64,000 nt of DNA from NCBI GenBank assembly GCA_038030265.1, contig CM075938.1, positions 47,113,189-47,177,188 of the forward strand, given 5' to 3'. The position numbers were made by a program, and so were the translations under genes. The DNA is from Corythucha ciliata (Eukaryota > Arthropoda > Insecta > Hemiptera > Tingidae). The first letter of the stretch is position 1. Each line of letters begins with the position of its first letter. Below the pieces are notes generated by a model that searched no databases, was not told the DNA's origin, and saw only the letters and a list, made by a program, of their open reading frames with translations. Of this stretch, positions 58,301 through 64,000 are shown piece by piece.

Positions 58301-61300
58301 CTAACATTCCGCCTATTTGGAAATTAAAAAAATCACTTCCGCGGTGTTGGCCCTTTGAAAGGGTTTTGAACGCCCAAAGTTAGGGCGTTAAACGCCCTTC
58401 TCAGAACCTAATTTCGCTGGTTTCGCTCACCCAAAGGCGAACTGGGGGAAAGAGTCAGCTTAATCTTATTTATGGTATTGGTTACGTCGATGACTAGAAT
58501 TTGCATTTTTACCCCTGTAACCCTTAAAATTTCGAGATTGGGCCCTTTAAACTACATCTATTTTGCGGCTTTAACCTTTTTTACACCCAAATTTTGTGGA
58601 TTTGGAACTCACCGAACCCGACTTACTACACTTGTATAATTAAATGAAATTGTTTACTTTTTTATACTCATAATCGTTGTGATGATGGCTTACAATGATT
58701 GTTGGAACGTTAATAAATAATTGTTTATATTTTTTTGCGGGCGATTTGTTCATTAAAAAAAGAAAAATTGGCAGGACTGTGTCCCTAAAGACAATTTGGT
58801 GAGTTCAAAACCCAACTCGAATGGAATTGGCGCTTAAAAAAAACAATTTTGCAGGATTGACTTCCCAAAAAGCCAATTTTCCTATTAGTTTACCCTTTCA
58901 AAAGTCAAATTTCACTGGGGTTGACACAGAAATTTCGTACTTAAGACCTTCGTAAAAGCAATTCGGTGGGTTGGGGCTCTTTTGAAGTTTAAATTTTGCG
59001 GATTTGGCACTTACGCAGAACACGAGTTTAATGTTTTTCGTGGCCTGGATTTCCCGTTCCCAGCCGGGGGGGGGGGGGGAAAAAAAAAAAAACGATTTTT
59101 CTCGACTCCAGAGTACTGAGTCCATGTTGTGCTGTGTTCGCAGGGAAAATTTACGGGCAAGTTCTCCGTTAAAATTGAATTGAGCTGAAGCATCCCAATT
59201 TACCCTAAAATTGAAAAAAAGAAAGAAAAAAAATAAGAGGTAATTCTTAGTAGAAGCGTTCAGTTTGGGACTAAAAACGAGAAAAATCGCCGATCTGTCG
59301 TTAAAAATTGAGAAAAAACGCTATTCCCGGCTAAAATATCGCTTCTTTGCGGCTGAAATGAAGAGAAAGCGATCAATCGTAGCTCAAATTCAAATAAAGC
59401 GCTTAACGTGCTATTCTTGGGTCAAATCCGCCGCTAAAATTAAGAAAAAACCCTAAAATAATTTCTTAGAAGTGAAAATAATTGGTGAAATTCGTGGGCA
59501 CAACTATCAAGATAAAGAGCTCGTTCAAAAAATAGTCGTTCGCGGTTGAAATTGAGAGAAGGGTCGCGGCTTCATTATTGAAAAACCATTAATTAGCAGC
59601 TAAAATTGAGGCACACTGCACGCTAGCGGCCAAAATATTAATTTGAGAAAAATCGGTCATTCGTGCAGGCTAAAATTAAAATTGAGGGAAAGCGGTAAAG
59701 AGCAGTTATTGGGTCAAGACGGCGGCTAAAAGTGAGAAAAATCGCTAATCCACGGTTAAACTGAGAAAAATCACTGACTAAAGGCTGAAATCGAGAAAAA
59801 TCGCTAATTTAAGTGCTAAAATTGACAAACAGCGCTCAATTGCGGCTAAAATTAATATTAATTGGTCATTCGTGGCCTAAATTGAGAACAAGAAAGTGTA
59901 TGTGTGTTGTTTATGGGACATCACACATGGTTAATAAAATAAATGTATCATAACCCATATTTTATGTTGTGCGACCATCAGGGCGAGACCAATAGTGCAT
60001 TTTTTAAATGAAATGCACTAAAAAAGAGCGTGAATGTGTGTAGGTATGTAATGTAAATGCGTGTAGCAGCCGCTATACCTCTCAAAGGGGTGGGTGGTCC
60101 GGGATCGATGAGGTGATAAATATCTAAATTTTAGCCACGAACTTGACAGTAAAAAAACGGGAATTGGCGTTTTCTCAATTTTAGCCGGGAATTGATAGTT
60201 TATCGCAGTTCCAGCTATGTGAAATTAGCGTTTTCACCCAAATTTTGTCGCCAATCAGGGCTTTTCCTCAATTTTTGTGACGAATTACAGTAGCTTCCAC
60301 TCTATTTTAGTCCTGAATTACCTGATTTGTTCATTTTGATCCGAGAATTGACGTTTTTCACCCTTTTAATCGAGAATGAGTGTTTTTTTGACAACTTCAG
60401 CCGTGAATTGTACGCTTTTTCTCTACTCAACCTGCAAATAAGAACTTATCTAAATTTTTGCTGGGAAATATAGTGAGGTTTTCTCAGCTATAATAGAGCC
60501 ACTAATTATTGCTCAATTCTAGGCGAGAATTACCGCTTTTACTCAATTTTAGCAGCGAATTAGCGGATTTTCTCTACTTGATCCGCGAATTAACGTTTGT
60601 CTTCATTTTAGCTGCGAGTGAGCGCTTTATCTTCATTTAAGCCGGGAATTAGCGGGTTTTCACAATTTTAGCCGCGAATCATTTCCTAGTTTCAGCCGCG
60701 AAGTACCTAAGTGTGTGGTTTTTTTCTCTCTCCCATTTTAGCTGCGAATAAGCGGTTCTTTCATTTTAGCTGTGAATTACCGTTTTTTTTTGTTTGGTTT
60801 TTGTTTTCAAATGTTGTTTTTGCTGGGAAATGTAGTGAGGTTTTCTCAGCTATAATAGAGCCACGAATTATAGCTCAATTCTAGGCGAAATTACCGCTTT
60901 TCCTCAATTTTAGCCACGAGTCCATCATTTTTGTTGCTTTTTGCTACGAATTAGCACTTTTTTCAAACTTTTTGCCACGTACTTGCCCATTGAAGAGCAC
61001 ACTTGCGCGCCTTCTCAATTTTAGCCTTAAATTAATAACCTAAACAAACTTGGAAATAGCGCATTTGCTCAATTTTTAGCGGCGAAGTTGTCTTCAAATA
61101 CACTGCCGTGCGGGTTGCCTTTATGAGTTGGTGTATTTTCCATAATTTTAGTAGCAAATGGCGCTTTTTTCTCAATATTAGCCGCGAACCAAAGTTTTAA
61201 AACCAAAAAGTTTATTTTGTGGCAAACTTTAGTCACGAAGTTTCCTCGAGAAACCGTGAATTGGCGTTTGTTGTTGTTTTTTTTTTAAATATTAGCTGAC

Positions 61301-63514
61301 TCTGTGAGCGATTCATCGCATGTTTTTTCCTAGTTGCATATCTGCGAGTTAGAGATTATGTTAATTTTAGCTGTTTATTAGCATTTTTCTATACACTTTA
61401 TCTACGAATTAGAGCTATTTATTAATATTTCCTATAATTAGCGATTTTTCTAAAATTTTTAGCACTTTCGACAATCTCAGCCGCGAATCAACATTTACCT
61501 CAATTTTAGCTGGGCTTTTGTTTTTCTTGATTTAAACCTTGAATTAATGTTTTTCCCAATTTTAGCCGCGGGTTTTGGCGTTTTTCTGTGTTTTAACCAT
61601 GAATTGGTGATATTTGTCTACACTTTATCCGTGAAGTTGCGCTTTTTCCTAATTTTAGCGAAGAATTAGTGTTTTTCTTAATTTTAGCAGCAAATTAACT
61701 TTTTTCCACACTTTATCCGCGAAATACTGCTTTTTCTTGATGTATTCTCAATTTTAGCCACGACTTATCATTTTTCTCTGTTTCAGCTGCGACTAGCACT
61801 TTCCCTCAATTTTAGTTGCGAATTGAAATTTGTCCCAATATTAGCCGGGATTCAGTGTTTTTTCTACTTTTAGCCACGAATTGGCATTTTTCTCAATTTT
61901 TACCGTGAATTACTGATTTTTTTGCTCTTTATCCGTGAATTAGTGCTTTTTCACAGAGATTTTTCTCAATTTTAGCCACGAATTGGCGCTGTTGCCAATC
62001 TGAACCGCTAAATAGAGATTTTTCTCAATTTCAGCCGTGAATTGACGTTTTTTATCACCTCTACACTCCTAGCTAGCGGGTGGATGGTAATACTTCATGG
62101 TGGGAAGTGGTGGAGGGGGGCTCCCAATAGGTGTCGTGGGTCGTTCATTTTTAAGAATTCTGCTACCACTTACTGTAACTTTTCGACGCCACAGGGTAGG
62201 GCCCTATGCTGATGACCTTGCAGCGTGGCCTATATTTGTGGAAAAGGTGAGGATGGTGATAAATGTACAAAAAAGGCCAATAACGTCGTAATAATTGAGA
62301 ATAACCTCAAATCCAGGGACCGGGGTGGTACGAGGGGCTGTATCGCCCCTATACAGCATTGAGGGCTCCTTCCCCTTGGAGATTCCCCAAAAATGTCTGT
62401 AAACGCGCTGTTCAGTCAACAAAAATGAAGCTGGCAGGGGTGGAGAATCTTTGAAGCTCCAGTTACGGCAATATAAGCCATCTTACGTTAACCCCTTCCC
62501 ACCATTACGATCCCAAAAATGGCCTAAAAAAGTCACACTGACTACTCACACCATAAAATCGGTAAATCTGACGCAATTCACCCGAAGAATAGCAATCCAA
62601 CGATACACGCCATGAAAATGGTCAAAATGACCATTTGTGATCGAAAAATAGTTCAACTGACCATTCCCTTTTCAAAATGGCTAAACTGACTATTTATGTC
62701 CTCAAAATTTGAAAAACGCCATAAAAATGTCAGAATTTGACTGCTAGCCCCCTCCCACCTCATTCTTGGGGGCTTTCGAGACTTCGGAGGCGGGGGGGGG
62801 GGAGAGGCCTGCGGTCCTTACCCGTCCTCTGGCTATAACCATGCTACATAGTATAGAACCTTAAACCTTGCATAAAATAACAAGCGCTCCCATATGAGCG
62901 TAATGAAGTATTCACTCAATCTTTGATCGTCCTCCATTATTGCAGTACGAGTATCATCCGTGGTGCAGTCCGCATCGACCCACTTTCAAAAAGATGCCTG
63001 ATGCTTAAAACAAATTTTAATTACATTTGCATTCGTATTCTAGGAACTGCTTCTAAAGTATCGGCCGGTCATTACGGACATAAATGACATTACGTGCGCT
63101 GCCATGGATGGTGATCGTAACTCCAAAAAATTGGTAAACACTTCTGTTGAATTTTACAGTATTTTCTAGACTCTATGCAGTATGCAACGATACTCCCCCT
63201 GTAACATGTACCTCTGTGGAAGCACAGTGAACAGTGCTCCTGTGCTGGCCGCCTTGGAATTCTAAAGCTGGCCAGACCATACGAGGCGTGTTTCGTTACG
63301 GTCGCTAATTCCCATCAAATAAAACCACCAGGTTCGTGATCTAACGCTTAACGCCATCTGCCGCCGCCCCGAACCACTCCTTTCGACTTTGGACGTTTTG
63401 AATATCACGCTCGTCGGTCTCATTTCCACCGTTTTGACGAAATTCCTGTACGACTACTGGGTGTACAAAACGACGGCTCGATTACCTTGGCTTGCTACGA
63501 ACTTGCCGTTTTGA
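40318..63514 (+). CDS. Toll-type LRR transmembrane protein, singed wings 2 / halfway-like, ten exons
   Basis: Exons: 40318-40352, 47575-47721, 47820-47988, 48101-48260, 48795-48946, 49019-49213, 49518-49676, 49738-49848, 63044-63133, 63332-63514. They sum to 1401 nt, 466 residues plus stop, and all splice phases agree. Exon 1 ([11 protein letters not shown]) joins exon 2 to make a signal peptide. Next come a Cys-rich N-cap (about 30-52), LRRs including [15 protein letters not shown], a C-cap with [12 protein letters not shown] (172-183), a second N-cap ending in [16 protein letters not shown], LRRs including [12 protein letters not shown], a C-cap with NPWICDCHF, one membrane span (about 426-446) and a tail of about 20 residues ending in [10 protein letters not shown]. 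This LRR-CT-NT-LRR-CT-TM order is that of Toll ectodomains, but no TIR domain follows. Insect singed wings 2 and halfway, linked to the ecdysone response, are the nearest relatives I recall; that orthology is inference. Intron 1 is 7.2 kb and intron 8 is 13.2 kb. Confidence 0.82.
40692..40822. mobile_element. Small Harbinger-like MITE in LRR-gene intron 1
   Basis: GTTCACAAGCTCTGTG near 40699 and TGGAGTCTATG near 40730 are mirrored by CATAGACTCCACACAGAGCA and GGTGAACAGGCC near 40787-40820. TTAAT lies next to both ends. The arms are imperfect. Confidence 0.5.
42624..42865 (+). repeat. Second copy of the 25437-25690 dispersed repeat
   Basis: It shares TTTTCTCTGCTATGGTGAAT, CAGTCACCGTTGAGTTTGGG and GGGTCGCGAGCC with 25437-25690. 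It lies within the Harbinger-like composite. Confidence 0.65.
43306..43632. mobile_element. Nested 0.33-kb TIR element
   Basis: AGGCGGCTCCACACAT at about 43309 and its inverted copy ATGTGTGGAGCCGCCT near 43627 bound a segment in which GAGCAC/CTCGGC motifs repeat in both orientations. CAA flanks both ends, consistent with a 3-bp target duplication. A related end (GGAGCCGCCTTTAGG) is near 42979. Confidence 0.6.
43801..43890 (+). pseudogene. Jockey-like LINE C-terminal remnant
   Basis: Thirty codons read [14 protein letters not shown] then [10 protein letters not shown] before a stop. This is the conserved segment after the RT domain of Jockey-type LINEs. The sequence upstream of 43801 is interrupted by stops. 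It lies inside the Harbinger-like element 42169-44090. Confidence 0.6.
44110..44600 (-). repeat. Degenerate tandem repeat, family C
   Basis: About fifteen units of roughly 31 bp carry AAAATCCGCGAAATTGG then TTTTTGAGTGAG variants. It begins at the end of the Harbinger-like element. Confidence 0.6.
45060..46155 (+). repeat. Degenerate tandem repeat, family A, with an inverted end
   Basis: Units run in plus orientation to about 46037, then flip. The segment TTAGCTGCTAATTAG to TTATTTAATC (45914-46000) has an inverted copy at about 46080-46151. A 60-bp unit beginning CAGCG(C/T)TTCTTCTC recurs at about 45091, 45505 and 45761, which shows higher-order duplication. Confidence 0.7.
46170..47130 (+). 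repeat. Degenerate tandem repeat, family F
   Basis: Units of about 31 bp carry CCGAAACTTGCAATTTTG then CGGATATTCAGG, with strong divergence. Confidence 0.55.
47200..47460 (+). repeat. Degenerate tandem repeat, family A, short block
   Basis: Eight or nine units (TTTTAGCCGTGAATAAGCGC and variants) end about 110 bp before exon 2 of the LRR gene. Confidence 0.6.
48325..48777 (+). mobile_element. 453-bp MITE inside an LRR-gene intron
   Basis: The ends are perfect 16-bp inverted repeats, CAATGGGGAACTTGCA and its complement. It makes up 453 of the 534 bp of the intron 48261-48794, which would otherwise be about 81 bp like its neighbours. Related copies are at about 18190-18560 (inverted), 23090-23252 plus 23831-23970 (split by a LINE), and 578-655 (fragment). 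No transposase is encoded. Confidence 0.75.
50470..52090 (-). repeat. Degenerate tandem repeat, family A inverted, 1.6 kb
   Basis: Units such as CTAATTCGCGGACAAAG and GGCTAAAATTGAGAAAAACG fill the block, which is broken near 51350-51450 by non-repeat DNA. It lies in the large LRR-gene intron. Confidence 0.7.
52388..52716. mobile_element. Putative 0.33-kb TIR element (CAGTGGCG type)
   Basis: CAGTGGCGTAGCC opens at 52388 and GAAGCGCCACTG closes at 52716. The left end matches the TIR of the element at 10486-12083. The right match is short, and no target duplication was seen. Confidence 0.35.
53008..53149. mobile_element. 142-bp Harbinger-like MITE with TTA target duplication
   Basis: The arms 53008-53059 and about 53098-53149 are inverted copies, starting TGGCGTTTTCCATTTGCATA. 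TTA flanks both sides (53005-53007 and 53150-53152). A 3-bp TTA duplication is the habit of PIF/Harbinger elements. It is too small to code for anything. Confidence 0.72.
53530..54130 (-). repeat. Degenerate tandem repeat, family B inverted
   Basis: Some eighteen units of about 33 bp have the form GGAGCCAAAACACGAAATTGG followed by CTTTTGAA. It is the clearest block of the family. It makes long false minus-strand frames with repeated FRVL or CFGSF motifs. Confidence 0.75.
54719..55240 (-). mobile_element. tRNA-headed SINE cluster: three copies, two forming a palindrome
   Basis: Copy 1 (minus, about 54990 to 54719) has a tRNA-like head with an A-box-like TGGCGCAAATGG and the B-box-like GGTTGCGTGTTCAATCCC (54854-54872). 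Between them a loop CTGGTAA resembles a Thr(GGT) anticodon arm. An AT-rich body ends with AATACCGGCGACAGATTTAT. Copy 2 (55040-55146) is a body-only direct repeat. Copy 3 (55170-55233) is its exact 64-bp inverse, 25 bp away. The T-arm pairing is imperfect, so this is a SINE rather than a functional tRNA gene. Confidence 0.65.
56021..56026 (-). promoter_or_regulatory. Poly(A) signal of the zinc-finger gene
   Basis: AATAAA on the minus strand, 112 nt past the stop codon at 56138. Confidence 0.5.
56138..56920 (-). CDS. Nine-finger C2H2 zinc-finger protein, nested in an LRR-gene intron
   Basis: One uninterrupted 260-residue frame begins with MNSFSYNQC and consists almost wholly of nine C2H2 fingers. 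Fingers 1 and 2 are distinct. Fingers 3-5 recur as 6-8, and finger 9 repeats 3, giving an 85-residue (255-bp) unit present 2.3 times. Linkers are TGEKPF or IGEKPF, typical of DNA-binding fingers. Fingers 4 and 7 have His-X4-His spacing; the others I checked have His-X3-His. No effector domain (KRAB, BTB, ZAD) is visible, so the product is probably a nuclear sequence-specific DNA-binding protein of unknown target. It sits antisense inside the 13.2 kb intron of the LRR gene. A small upstream exon cannot be excluded. A minus-strand AATAAA lies at 56021-56026, 112 nt past the stop. The near-identical units suggest recent unequal exchange, so copy number may vary between individuals. Confidence 0.87.
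   Translation of the reverse strand: MNSFSYNQCIYCGYECSLNSELYHHILRTHKREKPFDCPYCQFKCDRENELNEHLQTHATFKKCFNCPHCEYNTARKAHLVRHLQTHTGEKPFKCHHCEFKTAQKYHLVNHLRRRHIGEKPFKCEHCEYKSVTRNELARHCQKHTGEKPFNCPYCEYNTARKTHLVRHLQTHTGEKPFKCYHCEFKTAQKYHLVNHLRRRHIGEKPFKCEHCEYKGVTRNELARHRQKHTGEKPFNCPHCEYKTARKTHLVRHLRRHTGQ
58340..59000 (+). repeat. Degenerate tandem repeat, family B
   Basis: Diverged units contain TTTTGCGGATTTGG, GGCCCTTT and CCCAAAAAGCCAATTTT. The period is near 30 bp but irregular. No gene is seen. Confidence 0.45.
59230..59890 (-). repeat. Degenerate tandem repeat, family A inverted
   Basis: Units GCGGCTAAAATTGAGAAAAA with CGCTAATT-type joins. It is separated by about 230 bp from the plus-oriented block starting at 60120. 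Confidence 0.65.
60120..62060 (+). repeat. Degenerate tandem repeat, family A, 1.9-kb block with duplication
   Basis: About 65 units with core TTTTAGCCGCGAATTAGCG. A 98-bp stretch beginning GCTGGGAAATATAGTGAGG (60459) recurs at 60820, 361 bp later, with few changes, although the units between are much more diverged. Confidence 0.75.
62530..62740 (-). repeat. Degenerate tandem repeat, family G inverted
   Basis: Units with AAAATGGTCAAAATGACCAT and GGCTAAACTGACTATT, about 36 bp apart, resemble 21860-22020 reversed. Confidence 0.45.
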
Positions 63515-64000
63515 CTGAAATGAGAGTTTTGAGACGCAGCGATTAATGTCAGTGCTAAAAAATTATTACTAGGTACTTTACTTTCTAATCAATTTCTGCA
63601 TTAAATGTCTGTTTCTTCGCTATTCCCGCATATTCTACTCTAATCATTCACTACTTGTCAACCAAATCACGCGTTTTTTTTCTGCATCGGTGTTCTGACA
63701 TCTTTCATAAATACAGCAGCGCTCTTGCCGAGCTAAGATGAACTAACAATCTGGGGTAATACCTGACCGGTGCCACTTGCTTTGTTTTGTTTATTGTGGA
63801 AGTGAGAATCAGAATCAGAAAGAAAATTATTGAAGTAAACGCAATTGAAAATTCAAGGATACCCCAGAAGGTCATTTCACTTAGTCGTCACATGAAAGAT
63901 GTCAATGTGAGGCTGTCATGAAAGAAAAATCATAGACAGTTATGCATTAAGCACATCATGAATAATCATAAATGTCACGTTTCGACAGAGCTAGAAATGA

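Overview
This is a eukaryotic nuclear window, almost certainly from an arthropod. It has spliced genes with very short introns (61-112 nt for most), an I-type LINE, Jockey-like LINE fragments, a piggyBac-like transposon, a Penelope-like element, many TIR elements, and a Toll-type LRR receptor whose closest remembered relatives are the insect singed wings 2 / halfway proteins. Short introns in a transposon-rich genome would suit a crustacean or another non-holometabolous arthropod, but the species cannot be fixed from the sequence. A run of 500 N (33717-34216) marks a scaffold join.

Three host genes are well supported. ENGASE (18778-20942, plus) is a complete nine-exon cytosolic endo-beta-N-acetylglucosaminidase. 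A signal-peptide LRR transmembrane protein (40318-63514, plus) can be assembled from ten exons whose phases all agree, giving 466 codons plus a stop. Its 13.2 kb intron holds the third gene, an antisense single-exon protein with nine C2H2 zinc fingers (56138-56920, minus). A weaker, strand-ambiguous candidate locus lies at 38684-39638.

Mobile elements fill much of the rest. They include an I-like LINE (4857-9430, minus), a short LINE insertion with a 14-bp target duplication inside an older MITE (23253-23830), a 5'-truncated LINE tail (26250-26985), a piggyBac-like element with TIRs (27207-29622), and a Penelope-like element with nearly identical 1.08 kb inverted arms, a 12-bp target duplication and a hammerhead-like core (35136-38232). 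There are also several Harbinger-like elements with 3-bp target duplications, a tRNA-headed SINE cluster (54719-55240), and a 1.5 kb near-palindrome (31178-32722).

The least usual feature is the background. Long stretches consist of highly degenerate, contiguous tandem repeats with monomers of roughly 20-36 bp, in at least seven sequence families. The largest (core TTTTAGCCGCGAATTAGCG, about 29 bp) recurs in blocks of both orientations at 60-480, 1840-3900, 17140-17890, 45060-46150, 47200-47460, 50470-52090, 59230-59890 and 60120-62060. These blocks generate most of the spurious open frames in the window. They contain inverted and direct higher-order duplications, which suggests an active expansion process rather than chance composition.

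Stretches where I see nothing specific: 3960-4600, 5' of the LINE; 9600-10480; 12300-13960; 21070-21850; 22030-23080; 29640-30120; 32730-33530; 41000-42160; 55250-56020; 56930-57860.
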